DNA from: Palaemon carinicauda
Lineage: Eukaryota > Arthropoda > Malacostraca > Decapoda > Palaemonidae
Reading direction: 5' to 3'
DNA length: 64,000 nucleotides
NCBI RefSeq assembly: GCF_036898095.1
Contig: NC_090751.1
Location: 54,367,257 to 54,431,256 of the forward strand
This document shows, piece by piece, positions 10,509-20,905 of this stretch. Positions within the stretch are counted from its first letter, which is position 1, and each line of letters starts with the position of its first letter. The notes beneath the pieces are model-generated. The model was not told the DNA's origin. It did not search any database and saw only the letters and a list, made by a program, of their open reading frames with translations. The translations under genes were made by a program, and so were the position numbers.

Positions 10509-11234
10509 TTGTTCCATAACCGAAATACAAACCATGCTATTTACATAGGGTATTACTTTTGGCGTAGCTGAAAAGGCGAGCCATTAGATTTTTAACAAGG
10601 GTTAACTAGCCCCGCGCTAGTTAGCGAGGGGGTAGGGGAGGGCTAGCTACCCCCCCCCCCACACACACCGGTGAACTGATTCAATTCGCTTTTGGCTCGG
10701 GCGGTGGGCAGACGTGTCAGCTCCCTCCCTCGCTTAGCAGCCATTAATGTTTTGTCTTTACTTAATTACTTTTCTTATACTTAATATATATGTAAACATT
10801 CGTTATGTTTATGTATATACCTGTATTTGAGTATAGAAATTAGCAAGTTTCCTTTTCAGTGTTGTGTTGTGTGTGTAGTGTACGACAATGTCTCCGCCCT
10901 AGTCCCAGGCCACCGCGGTTTCACTTCGTGGGGAACGGTCTTGGTCCTTCGGTCGTTCCTTCGGCTTCCGATTCGGCTGCGGTGAGGATCCGTCATCGCT
11001 GGACTCTCTCCATTCATCTGTTTTTTCTGCGGTTCCTCCTTCCCTGCGGGGAACTTGGACTCTCAGCGAAGGGAACGTGGGAGTGTAGATTGACTAGGGT
11101 CTCTCTCTCTCTACTCGAGGTTGTTCACCCTTTTACTACTAGTACGTACTATTTTGGTAGCTTCTTTCCCGTTGCGGGTTGAGTTACTATTCCGTTTATT
11201 TGTCTCAATTATTTTCAATGAATCTAATTGTACT
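10509..11234 (+). mobile_element. Left terminal region of a DIRS-B/C-type element
   Basis: Begins ttgttccataaccgaaatacaaacc and proceeds through the gcgtagctga, gagccattag and gctagttagcg blocks, a pyrimidine tract and tgaatctaattgta. The same series forms the left end of DIRS-B at 17737-18310 and, inverted and shortened, the right end at 33021-33138. After tgaatctaattgta the DIRS-A inverted repeat begins abruptly. The expected continuation resumes only at 25791, directly after an assembly gap. It is either the left end of DIRS-C split by nested insertions, or a separate truncated copy. Confidence 0.7.
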
Positions 11235-11386
11235 TGAATATATAATAGCTGCAACTCTGCGGCTCGACAGACACATACATAAAAAACTCGCGAGCGATCG
11301 CTATGCAGGTTGCGGGTGTGCCCACCAGCGCCAACTGTCGGCCAGATACCACTCTCGGATGTAAACAAAACCTTCAATTTCTTCTC
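11235..11386 (+). repeat. DIRS-A left inverted terminal repeat
   Basis: From tgaatatataatagctgc to caatttcttctc, the exact reverse complement of 17540-17691 as far as I can compare by eye. In the DIRS family these termini are partners in the recombinase-mediated circle. Confidence 0.9.
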
Positions 11387-11589
11387 TGTCGACGTGTCGA
11401 CAAGACGTACTTTTACTCGCAGTAGAACCTGGAGTTTTTCCCATCATATTTGGTGAAGTACTTTAATTTGGTTTGAGCTTTCGCAGTACAGGTGTTTTTC
11501 TTCAAATAAACCCTTGAACTCTTTTTTGAATCGGATTATTTGTTGATGTCTTAGATCGTTTTTTGGAATTTTCCCTTGACTAATTCAAA

Positions 11590-14032
11590 ATGGCTGACCC
11601 TTCTCAAGTTCCCAAGTTTCGAAAGTGTAATGCTAGGGACTGTAATAGGCATCTTCCAAAGGCTTCTCTCGACCCTCACACTGTTTGTTCCAATTGTCGG
11701 GGTAAAACCTGTCAATTGGGAGATCGGTGTGAGGAATGCGTGGGCCTTTCGGAATTCGATTGGATCGAATTTGATAAATATACACGCAGACTAGAGAGAG
11801 ATAGGGTAAGGAGAAGTTCTTCTAGGTCTGTAGATTTTTCCTCTCCACATGCCCCTGAACCTAATCCTTCCCCTGTAGTGGTTGTTCCTAACCCCCCTCC
11901 TAGCACTCAGGAACCGTCTATGCAAGACATGATGCGTGCTATTCATGCCTTGGGGGAGAGAGTTGAGGCTTTAGCAAGTGACCGGAATCAACTCATGGCG
12001 GACGTGAAGGAACTCAAGTGCCAAAGTGCCACGGCGGAAAGTGGGAAAGTGCCTAGTGTTACGCAAAGTGTTGTGAACAGTGTTGCGACCGAGGGTTCGT
12101 CTGTTCGTGCCTGTCGTCCACCTAGTCCGGGACCTCTTGCAAGCTCCCAAGCCCAGGGGAGAAGCAATGTCGTACGACTTATGGGTTCGAGAGGCCTTGA
12201 TCAGCGAACAGACGTTCCCTCTTTGGTATCAGGCGTATCTCGTCAAGATCGCCCCTACCATAAGACGAGAGAGCCCATTTTTACCTCGTCGTCCGAAGGT
12301 GTTTCACGTAAGAAACCTTGGACCAAGGTCTCTAGACCTTTAAAACGCAAGTCGGTCCCTTCAGGACAAGTCCAACGTCCCGGATGTAGCCACTGGGACA
12401 GTTCGGACCCGTTGCCGTCATCTGATGACTGCTCGCCGCCTAAGAGAGGCAAAGTTGTGCCGTCTCATTCGCTAACCCCGTCTGTTACCGCAACTGCTTC
12501 CGTAGACCCTAAATGGGTGTTACTGCAAGACATGCAGTCTAAGCTTGCGTCCTTGATGGAGGACTACAACGCTGAGAAGGTTTCCGTTGAACCTACTGGC
12601 CATCAGCCTTCCAAGCGTTCTGTTGTGCGTCCTGTTGACGTGGATGTAGCTTTCTCGCATCAACAATTTGGGGTTGTACCTCCACCGATGCGATCCAGTG
12701 TGGATTTCCAGCCGCACGTTGACGTTAGGCAACGCACTGATGCGATTGGTGACGTTCAGGACGTTCACCAACCATCAGAGATGACTTGTTTTGACGCGGT
12801 GCGTCAACCTCCGCAACCCGGTATGGTGTTGACTGCACAACCCAGACGGTCTAAACAGTCTCGGGTGGACGCTGTGCGTCCTCGCGCACCTGTTGTTGTT
12901 GACAGTTCCCAGACTGTTCAGCAGTTTCAGGACGCTGCGTCCTGCTCCGTCACGTATGCACCAGTGCGACCGGACTCTGCGAGTCAAACGTTGCCTACAC
13001 CTTTGCCGTTTTCTCATCAGTTATCAGATGAGGAACTGTCAGATGAGGACGTTGCTGAACCACAGCCTGAGGATCAGCCTTCAGAATTAGATGAGCCTAA
13101 AGCAGTTCAACCATCCTTGGACTTTAGAAAAGTCATGGTTGTTTTTAAAGAGTTGTTCCCTGATCACTTTATTTCTGTGGCTCCTCGTTCGCCGCCGTCC
13201 GAGTTTGTTTTAGGCGTTCCTGCTACCATGCCTGCCTTTACGAAACTCGTTCTCTCTCGCTCATCCAAGAGAGCTTTACGGCTGTTAGGCGATTGGTTAG
13301 AGACCAAGAGGAGTTTAGGGAAGACGGCATTTGCCTTCCCCCCATCTAAACTCTCGTCTAGATCGAGCGTCTGGTATGCCACGGGAGAAGTTCTCGGCTT
13401 GGGAGTTCCTGCCTCTGCCCAGGGCGACTTCTCAAGTCTTGTAGACTCTCCCCGTCGCCTTGCCATGAGACGCTCGAAGATTAGTTGGTCACCCTCGGAC
13501 CTGGACCACCTTCTTAAAGGCATATTTAGGGCGTTTGAAGTCTTTAAACTTCCTGGACTGGTGTTTGGGAGCCCTGAGTAGGAAAATCTCATCTGCCGAT
13601 AGGGATGTTTCCTTACTCATTATGTCCTGCATGGACAAGGCCGTCCGCGATGGGTCCAACGAGCTTGCCGCTTCATTCACGTCCGGAGTCCTTAAGAAAC
13701 GAGAGTCTCTGTGCTCTTTTCTGTCAGCAGGAGTGACGCCATGCCAAAGATCTGAGCTACTCTTTGCGCCCTTGTCTAAGTGCTTGTTTCCTGAAGTCTT
13801 GGTTAAGGAAATTGCCTTGTCTTTAGTGCAGAAGGACACCCACGATTTAGTTGCGTCCTCGGCTCGCAAAGCTCCCCCTTTGCCTGCCTTGTCTGCTAGA
13901 CCTAGGATAGACACTCCAGCGTCCAGGTTTATCCCGCCCTTTCGTGGCAGAGCCTCCAGCAGGGGAGGTGCCCGTGCCGAAGGGAAGAGAGGAAAGAGGA
14001 AAGGATCCAAGTCCTCTCGGGGCAGAGTCTGA
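11590..14032 (+). pseudogene. DIRS-A gag-like ORF with one frameshift
   Basis: Starts with ATG at 11590 (MADPSQVPKFRKC) and runs 663 codons to 13581. The continuation is in the +1 frame (13535-14032), where FNFLDWCLGALS-like sequence and a basic Arg/Gly/Ser/Lys tail follow. The switch falls at an AAA run (13546-13548) and looks like one inserted A, from mutation or sequencing error. Near the N-terminus is a cysteine cluster (CSNCRGKTC, then CEEC) seen also in DIRS-D. The middle is Pro/Ser/Val/Asp-rich with loosely repeated Gln-Pro and Val-Asp segments. Gag of DIRS elements packages RNA, and function here is inferred from position and the basic tail. Confidence 0.75.
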
Positions 14033-15923
14033 CTGCCCGCAACTTCAGACAGCAGTAGGTGCCAGACTCAAGAACTTCTGGCAAGCCTGGGAGAAGAGAG
14101 GCGCAGATCAACAATCTGTGAGGTTGCTCAGAGAGGGGTACAAAATCCCTTTTGTACGCAGACCTCCTCTAGCGACGTCCCCCATCGATCTCTCTCCCAG
14201 GTACCGAGAGGAAGCAAAGAGACAAGCCCTGAAACTGGAAGTGTCTCTTTTGCTAGAGAAGGGAGCGGTTGTCAAAGTCTCGGACCTTCAATCACCGGGG
14301 TTTTACAACCGTCTCTTCCTAGTATCAAAGAAGACAGGAGGTTGGAGACCGGTGCTAGACGTCAGTGCTCTGAATGTCTTTGTCACAAAGACGAAGTTTA
14401 CCATGGAGACCACAAAGTCAGTCCTAGCAGCGGTCAGAAAGGGAGACTGGATGGTCTCTCTAGACCTAAGGGACGCTTACTTCCACATCCCCATTCACTC
14501 AGACTCCCAACCTTTTCTGAGATTCGTCTTCGACGATGTGGTGTACCAGTTTCGGGCCCTGTGCTTTGGCCTAAGCACAGCTCCTCTCGTGTTTACGAGG
14601 CTTATGAGGAATGTGGCAAAATTCCTCCATTTATCGGACATCCGAGCCTCCCTTTATTTGGACGACTGGCTTCTCAGAGCCTCTTCCAGTCATCGCTGTC
14701 TGAAGGATCTCAATTGGACTCTAGATCTGACCAAGGAATTGGGACTCCTAGTCAACTTGGAAAAGTCACAGCTGGTCCCATCCCAAACTATTCTGTATTT
14801 AGGGATGGAGATTCACAGTCAAGTTTTTCGGGCTTTTCCGTCGGCCCCCAGAATAGATCAAGCCCTGCTCGTCATCCAGAAGATGTTGAAGAAAGAACGC
14901 TGCTCAGTCAGGCTTTGGATGAGTCTGGTAGGAACGCTGTCATCTCTGGAGCAATTTGTCTCGCTAGGAAGGCTACACCTCCGACCTCTACAATTCCATC
15001 TGGCTTTTCACTGGAAAAAGGACAAGACGCTAGAGGCGGTCTCGATCCCGATTTCCGAAAAGATAAAGACTTGTCTGACTTGGTGGAAAGACAATATCAG
15101 TCTACGAGAGGGTCTTCCCCTAGCAGTTCAGAAACCCAACCACGTTCTCTTCTCGGACGCATCGGACTTGGGCTGGGGCGCGACGCTGGACGGTCGGGAA
15201 TGCTCAGGTCGGTGGAACTCGAGTCAGAGGAGCATGCATATCAACAGCAAGGAGCTTTTGGCGGTTCATCTGGCCTTGATAAGCTTCGAGAATCTCCTTC
15301 GAGGCAAGGTGGTGGAGGTCAACTCGGACAACACCACGGCCTTGGCGTACATTTCCAAACAGGGAGGTACCCACTCATTGACTCTGTACGAGATCGCAAG
15401 GGACCTGCTCATCTGGTCAAAAGATCGAGGCATCTCCCTAGTAACGAGGTTCATCCAGGGCGACTTGAACGTCCTAGCAGATTGTCTCAGTCGGAAAGGT
15501 CAAGTAATTCCAACCGAATGGACCCTCCACAAGGATGTGTGCAAGAGACTTTGGGCGACTTGGGGTCAACCCACCATAGATCTCTTTGCAACCTCGCTGA
15601 CCAAGAGGCTTCCAATCTATTGCTCTCCAGTCCCAGACCCAGCAGCAATACATATAGATGCCTTCCTCCTAGATTGGTCACACCTAGATCTTTACGCATT
15701 CCCACCATTCAAGATTGTCAACAAGGTACTGCAGAAATTCGCCTCTCACAAAGGGACAAGGTTGACGTTAGTTGCTCCCCTCTGGCCCGCGAGAGAATGG
15801 TTCACCGAGGTACTTGGATGGCTGGTAGACGTTCCCAGAAGTCTTCCTCTAAGAGTAGACCTTTTACGTCAGCCACACGTAAAGAAGGTACAGTACACCA
15901 AAGCCTCCACGCTCTTCGTCTGA
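13944..15923 (+). CDS. DIRS-A reverse transcriptase / RNase H
   Basis: An open frame of 659 codons overlapping the gag end by about 90 bases in a different frame. The first in-frame start is GTG, so it is probably expressed by frameshift or re-initiation. RT motifs: PVLDVSALN, then MVSLDLRDAYFHIPI (about residues 170-185, first catalytic Asp), ALCFGLSTAP, and YLDDWL (residues 238-243, catalytic Asp pair). RNase H follows from about residue 405 with FSDASDLGWGA, INSKELLAVH, NSDNTTAL and a late LADCLSRK, supplying the acidic residues. The C-terminal part (IDLFAT, APLWPAREWF) is the region typical of DIRS pol between RNase H and recombinase. No internal stop. It copies element RNA into cDNA. The YLDDW form is characteristic of DIRS rather than Gypsy (usually YIDD). 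Confidence 0.85.
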   Translation: MAEPPAGEVPVPKGREERGKDPSPLGAESDCPQLQTAVGARLKNFWQAWEKRGADQQSVRLLREGYKIPFVRRPPLATSPIDLSPRYREEAKRQALKLEVSLLLEKGAVVKVSDLQSPGFYNRLFLVSKKTGGWRPVLDVSALNVFVTKTKFTMETTKSVLAAVRKGDWMVSLDLRDAYFHIPIHSDSQPFLRFVFDDVVYQFRALCFGLSTAPLVFTRLMRNVAKFLHLSDIRASLYLDDWLLRASSSHRCLKDLNWTLDLTKELGLLVNLEKSQLVPSQTILYLGMEIHSQVFRAFPSAPRIDQALLVIQKMLKKERCSVRLWMSLVGTLSSLEQFVSLGRLHLRPLQFHLAFHWKKDKTLEAVSIPISEKIKTCLTWWKDNISLREGLPLAVQKPNHVLFSDASDLGWGATLDGRECSGRWNSSQRSMHINSKELLAVHLALISFENLLRGKVVEVNSDNTTALAYISKQGGTHSLTLYEIARDLLIWSKDRGISLVTRFIQGDLNVLADCLSRKGQVIPTEWTLHKDVCKRLWATWGQPTIDLFATSLTKRLPIYCSPVPDPAAIHIDAFLLDWSHLDLYAFPPFKIVNKVLQKFASHKGTRLTLVAPLWPAREWFTEVLGWLVDVPRSLPLRVDLLRQPHVKKVQYTKASTLFV

Positions 15924-16968
15924 CTGCCTTCAGACTATCGAAAGACTCTCGAGAGCTAGAGGCTTTTCGAAGGAGGCAGCCAGTGCGATTGCTAGAGCGA
16001 GGAGAGCGTCTACCATTAGAGTTTACCAATCGAAGTGGGAAGTCTTCCGAGACTGGTGCAAGTCAGTTTCCGTATCCTCGTCCAGTACCTCTGTAGCCCA
16101 AATAGCTGATTTTCTCTTATACCTGAGAAAAGTTCGCTCCCTTTCAGCTCCTACGATCAAGGGCTACAGAAGCATGTTGGCTTCGGTCTTCCGGCATAGA
16201 GGCTTAGATCTTTCCAACAATAAAGATCTGCAAGACCTCCTTAAGTCTTTTGAGACCTCTAAGGAACGTCGTTTGGCTACACCTGGGTGGAATTTAGACG
16301 TGGTCCTAAGATTCCTCATGTCAGACAGGTTTGAGCCTTTACATTCAGCCTCCCTGAAAGATCTCACTCTTAAGACTCTTTTCCTGGTATGCTTGGCCTC
16401 GGCTAAAAGAGTCAGTGAGCTTCATGCCTTCAGCAAGAACATCGGGTTTTCGTCAGAAAAAGCTACTTGTTCTCTGCAGCTTGGTTTCCTAGCCATGAAT
16501 GAGCTACCTTCTCGTCCTTGGCCTAAATCTTTCGATATTCCTAGCTTATCGGAGATCGTAGGCAATGAACTAGAAAGAGTATTATGCCCTGTTAGAGCTC
16601 TTAAGTTCTACTTAACTCGTACTAAACCTTTACGAGGCCAATCTGAAGCGTTATGGTGTTCGGTTAAGAAACCATCCTTACCTATGTCAAAGAATGCTTT
16701 GTCATATTTTATCAGATTGTTAATACGAGAAGCTCATTCACACTTGAGTGAGGAAGACCGATCTTTGCTTAAGGTTAAGACGCACGAGGTTAGAGCTGTA
16801 GCAACTTCCGTGGCCTTTAAGCAAAATAGATCTCTGCAAAGTATCATGGACGCAACCTATTGGAGAAGCAAGTCAGTGTTCGCGTCATTTTACTTGAAAG
16901 ATGTCCAGACTCTTTACGAGAACTGCTACACACTGGGACCATTCGTAGCAGCGAGTGCAGTACAGTAG
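15883..16968 (+). CDS. DIRS-A tyrosine recombinase
   Basis: A frame open from just after a stop at 15880 to the stop at 16968, overlapping the pol end by about 40 bases in another frame. No ATG precedes 16174, yet family-like sequence (RARGFSKEAASAIARARRAS, QIADFLLYLRK) lies upstream of it, so the real product begins before the first Met. The N-terminal core-binding domain is followed by the catalytic domain with SAKRVSELHAF (first Arg, about 16400), HEVRAVATS (His-x-x-Arg, 16783-16794) and FASFYLKDV with the nucleophilic Tyr codon at 16891-16893. All expected catalytic positions are present. It would integrate the circular DNA intermediate without target-site duplication. Confidence 0.8.
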   Translation, partial: RRYSTPKPPRSSSDCLQTIERLSRARGFSKEAASAIARARRASTIRVYQSKWEVFRDWCKSVSVSSSSTSVAQIADFLLYLRKVRSLSAPTIKGYRSMLASVFRHRGLDLSNNKDLQDLLKSFETSKERRLATPGWNLDVVLRFLMSDRFEPLHSASLKDLTLKTLFLVCLASAKRVSELHAFSKNIGFSSEKATCSLQLGFLAMNELPSRPWPKSFDIPSLSEIVGNELERVLCPVRALKFYLTRTKPLRGQSEALWCSVKKPSLPMSKNALSYFIRLLIREAHSHLSEEDRSLLKVKTHEVRAVATSVAFKQNRSLQSIMDATYWRSKSVFASFYLKDVQTLYENCYTLGPFVAASAVQ

Positions 16969-16971
16969 TGG

Positions 16972-17393
16972 GTGAGGGCTCAACCACTACAATTCCCTAA
17001 TTCCATATCCTTTTAATCTGTCTCTTGAAATGTTTTTAATGTTGTTTTTATGGGTTGTTCGGAAGGCTAAGAAGCCTTTCGCATCCTGGTTGATTTGGCG
17101 GGTGGTCAAAGTCATTTCTTGAGAGCGCCCAGATTAGGGGTTTGATGAGGTCCTGTTGTATGGGTTGCAGCCCTTGATACTTCAGCTCCTGGGAGTCTGT
17201 CAGCATCCTAAGAGGATCGCTGGGCTCCGTAAGGAAGACAGACTTACAAGGCAGAGTAATCGTCTAAGTCGACTTCCTTACCAGGTACCTATTTATTTTG
17301 GTTTTGTTATATTGATAACTGTCAAAATGAAAAAACTCTTAGCTTATACGATGTAAACATATTTAACTCTTGTCTCTACCCACCTCCTTGGGT
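16972..17393 (+). other. DIRS-A 3' untranslated region
   Basis: Non-coding sequence between the recombinase stop and the internal complementary region. It shares the '...cctccttgggtgtgaatcag' lead-in with the equivalent DIRS-E region (around 44015-44032). The 66-codon open frame at 17156-17356 shows no domain. Confidence 0.5.
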
Positions 17394-17494
17394 GTGAATC
17401 AGCTATTATATATTCACCGGCTAAGTTAAATATTTGAAAATGATGTTTTAATTATAAAATAAATTTTTGAATATACTTACCCGGTGAATATATA
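17394..17494 (+). repeat. DIRS-A internal complementary region
   Basis: Two joined parts. tgtgaatcagctattatatattcaccggctaa (17394-17425) is a direct near-copy of the element's right end. The segment at 17448-17494 is the reverse complement of the extreme right end (about 17682-17728). Together they read like a right-end/left-end junction of a circle, matching the internal complementary region described for DIRS elements, which templates completion of the ends. Confidence 0.75.
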
Positions 17495-17539
17495 AATTAA
17501 ACGACCCTCCCTTCCTCCCCAATAGAGACGCAGTGGGAT

Positions 17540-17691
17540 GAGAAGAAATTGAAGGTTTTGTTTACATCCGAGAGTGGTATCTGGCCGACAGTTGGCGCTG
17601 GTGGGCACACCCGCAACCTGCATAGCGATCGCTCGCGAGTTTTTTATGTATGTGTCTGTCGAGCCGCAGAGTTGCAGCTATTATATATTCA
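17540..17691 (-). repeat. DIRS-A right inverted terminal repeat
   Basis: Reverse complement of 11235-11386. It is followed by about 37 further bases of right-end sequence to about 17728, absent from the left end, an asymmetry also seen in DIRS-E. Confidence 0.9.
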
Positions 17692-19561
17692 CCGGGTAAG
17701 TATATTCAAAAATTTATTTTATAATTAAGATATCATTTGTTCCGTAACCGAAATACAAACCACGCTATTTACAAAGGGTATTACTTTTAGCGTAGCTGAA
17801 ATGGCGAGCCATTAGAATTTAACGAGGGTGTATTACCCCCGCGCTAGTTAGCGGGGGGGTAGGGGAGTGGTAGCTAGCTACCCCTCCTCCCCCTCACACA
17901 CAGGTGAATACTCACTTTCACTTTTGGCTCGGACTGTGACAGACGTCTCTGTCTTGGTCCTCGCTTGGCAGCCATTGTCTGTTTTGTCTTTACTTAATCG
18001 CTTACTTTTCTTTTACTCAATATATATGTAAACATGTTTTCATGTTTGTATATATATTTGAGTATAGAAATAAGTAAGTTTCCTTTTCAGATGTGTGTGT
18101 GTAGTGTACGATATCTACGTGGAGGCCTCGGCAGTTAGGCCACCACGGCCTAATTTTATGGGTTGCGATCGAGTTTGACTTCGGTCTTTCTCTCTCTCTC
18201 TCTCTTGAGGTCGTTCACCCTTTTACTATGTTTTACTACGCCCTTGTAGCTTCCTTCCCGTGTGGGTGGGGTTGCTACGCCGTACATTTTGTCTCAATTA
18301 GTTTATGAATCTAATTGTAGTTGTTAATTTTTCAGCTTGTAGAACGATTCCTTTCGGGGTTTTCGTTTTTTTCTTTAGTGTTCATTCATTTTTAAATTAC
18401 ATAATTACATAGTTACATAATTATAATTGTTATAATTCTGTTTTGGTTACAGCTCTCCTTCCGCGAGTGTAAGTGGTTGTGAGGGCACGTGCCTATTGTG
18501 TAATTCTTGTTCCTTTTCCTCGGGATTCCTCTTCGGAGCCTTCCCGGGGGAATGAATGTGTACTAATATTATTTGTTTTATTTTTTACAGTTACCGATCT
18601 AGTTCGTTTCTGTAATATAGCAACGGTGTGAGCTGTCTGGTTGAGTCCTGGGGATTCGGCTGTTGCTGCCTCCCCCTTGTATTGTCGTCAGGGGCGTGTC
18701 TCCTTCTACTGGTAGTACTCCCGTGTCGACGGACAGCTCTCCAGTTCATTTTAGAACAGTCAGGAGGCTTGCCTCCTTGGGCGGATAACTTTCCTTCCGA
18801 GGGAAGTTTTTTCCTGTCCAGGCTTGAGCTTTTCCTCTTTTGGGGGGTTCTTCTCTTGCCTTTTTTTTTTCGTGCGACTATGCTCTTGGTGCTGAGCGGT
18901 CGCACCTGCAGTTTCGCTCAAGGGGCTGGGCAACTGCAGGAGCTCCTCTTCGGAGGATTGCCCCTTTTAGGTCACTGGCTGACCAGTCTCTTCCACGAAG
19001 TGTTTCTCTTTCGTTCGCGAGAGAGTACACTCATAGAGACTCCTCTTCGGAGGTTTCTTCTGTTGCTGTTGCTGTTGGCCTCCCTCGCCGTAAGGCCCTC
19101 CGTCCGCCTCGTCGTAAGGGCCTCTCATCTCCCTATAAGGGTGTTTGAGGCGCCTTTTTGAATCTCCGTTTGCAGCCTACAACTTCTTTTTCTCGATCTT
19201 CCGTCTTGGTGCAGATGGACAGCAGTCTAATCTCGTCTTCCGACGGGCAACGGTCTTCCCGACGGACAACGGTCTTCCCGACGGACAGCGGTCTTCCGAC
19301 GGACATCAGTCTCCCGGCGGACAACGATCCCTTCGGGGCAAAGGGTTGCCCCCACGGGGGTTCTTCCCTTGCGTGTCAGGGTTTCCCTGCGCGCCCTTCT
19401 GTTCGTCAGCGCTCTCCTGTTCGTCAGCGCTTTCAGATGATCTTCCCTGCAGTTCCTGTTACGTGCCCTGTGCGCCCACGTTCGCCCTCGCGATCTAGAA
19501 CTTAGGTTCAGGTCGGGGTCAAGGACTCTTCTTCTTTGCGCGGGCTTCCACGCGTAGCCTT

Positions 19562-19652
19562 CTGCTCGTCAGCGATCATCAGCTCGTCAGCGATCATCAG
19601 CTCGTCAGCGATCGTCAGCTCGTCAGCGATCATCAGCTCGCCAGCGATCTCC
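19562..19652 (+). repeat. 18-bp tandem repeat, about 5 copies
   Basis: Unit tcgtcagcgatcatcagc. A multiple of three, so it keeps an open frame (Ser/Ile-rich on +, Ala/Asp/Glu/Leu-rich on -). Lies in the DIRS-B gag half. Confidence 0.9.
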
Positions 19653-19730
19653 GGATCGCCCACGTGTGTTACAGCTGGCACGCCAACGTTCTCCAACACT
19701 TCTGAAGGAACATGGTTCGCCAGCTACTAG

Positions 19731-20096
19731 CTCAACTGCGGATGCTGATCGCCATCGCGCGACCCTCAACTGCGGATGCTGATCGCCATCGCGCGACCCT
19801 CAACTGCGGATGCTGATCGCCATCGCGCGACCCTCAACTGCGGATGCTGATCGCCATCGCGCGACCCTCAACTGCGGATGCTGATCGCCATCGCGCGACC
19901 CTCAACTGCGGATGCTGATCGCCATCGCGCGACCCTCAACTGCGGATGCTGATCGCCATCGCGCGACCCTCAACTGCGGATGCTGATCGCCATCGCGCGA
20001 CCCTCAACTGCGGATGCTGATCGCCATCGCGCGACCCTCAACTGCGGATGCTGATCGCCATCGCGCGACCCTCAACTGCGGATGCTGATCGCCATC
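19731..20096 (+). repeat. 34-bp tandem repeat, about 11 copies
   Basis: Unit starts ctcaactgcggatgctgatc and continues gccatcgcgcgacc; copies are nearly identical. 34 is not a multiple of three and the unit carries TGA in one phase, so the array cannot be coding and probably expanded after the element lost function. Confidence 0.95.
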
Positions 20097-20632
20097 GCAC
20101 AACCCTGAACGATTGCCCGCTTCGCATGCTGCTCCTCATCGCACAACCCTGAACGATCGCCCTCTTGCGGATGCTGATCACCATCGCACCCTTTCACGCG
20201 ATCATTCACCTGCGCATACTGCTCGCCATCGCACAACCCTGAACGATTGCCCGCTTCGCATGCTGCTCCTCATCGCACAACCCTGAACGATCGCCCTCTT
20301 GCGGATGCTGATCACCATCGCACCCTTTCACGCGATCATTCACCTGCGCATGCTGCTCGCCATCGCACAACCCTGAACGATTGCCCGCTTCGCATGCTGC
20401 TCCTCATCGCACAACCCTGAACGATCGCCCTCTTGCGGATGCTGATCACCATCGCACCCTTTCACGCGATCATTCACCTGCGCATGCTGCTCGCCATCGC
20501 ACAACCCTGAACGATTGCCCGCTTCGCATGCTGCTCCTCATCGCACAACCCTGAACGATCGCCCTCTTGCGGATGCTGATCACCATCGCACCCTATCACG
20601 CGATCATTCACCTACACATGCTGCTCGCCATC
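20097..20632 (+). repeat. 134-bp higher-order tandem repeat, 4 copies
   Basis: The segment aaccctgaacgattgcccgc recurs at 20101, 20235, 20369 and 20503, exactly 134 bases apart. Each unit is itself built from diverged copies of the adjacent 34-bp motif (gatgctgatc, catgctgctc), so this is a second-level expansion. Confidence 0.95.
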
Positions 20633-20689
20633 GCTTACCGCCAGCGATCTTCTTCACCTACGCGGCAGCACGATCCCTCGCCGTCACGC

Positions 20690-20905
20690 CCATTCGCCTG
20701 CGCGCCCGCGCGATCGCTCGCCTGCGCGCCCGCGCGATCGCTCGCCTGCGCGCCCGCGCGATCGCTCGCCTGCACGCCCTCGCGACCGCTCGCCTGCGCG
20801 CCCTCACGACCGCTCGCCTGCGCGCGCCCGCGCGACCACTCGCCTGTGCGCCCGCGCGACCATTCGCCTTTGCGCGACCGTTCGCCCTCGCGCGACCATA
20901 GTTCG
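20690..20905 (+). repeat. 24-bp GC-rich tandem repeat, about 8 copies
   Basis: Unit cgcctgcgcgcccgcgcgat plus cgct, decaying toward 20905. In frame it gives Arg/Ala-rich octapeptides on + and Ala/Gly/Gln/Asp/Arg octapeptides on -. It is a multiple of three, unlike the neighbouring 34- and 134-bp arrays. Confidence 0.9.

Larger units (their letters stand above)
11235..17728 (+). mobile_element. DIRS-A: near-intact DIRS-like tyrosine-recombinase retrotransposon
   Basis: About 6.5 kb bounded by inverted terminal repeats (11235-11386 and 17540-17691) that appear identical over 152 bp. The right end is about 37 bases longer. Inside are a gag-like ORF, an overlapping RT/RNase H ORF and a tyrosine recombinase, with an internal complementary region before the right repeat. 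This is the known DIRS architecture: no LTRs, no DDE integrase, inverted repeats and recombinase-mediated integration of a circular intermediate. Identical ends suggest a recent insertion. It lies in thiolase intron 1, inside the end of another DIRS element. One apparent 1-base insertion breaks gag. Confidence 0.85.

Noticed and set aside
13542..13550. TTTAAAC heptamer as a programmed -1 frameshift site between the two gag frames
   Set aside because: The required shift is +1 relative to the upstream frame and the codon phase does not fit X-XXY-YYZ slippage. One extra A is simpler.
14342..16096. A 584-codon open frame inside DIRS-A
   Set aside because: It overlaps the RT/RNase H frame, which carries the catalytic motifs. 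Its own product is Ser/Arg-rich without domains, so it is a shadow frame.
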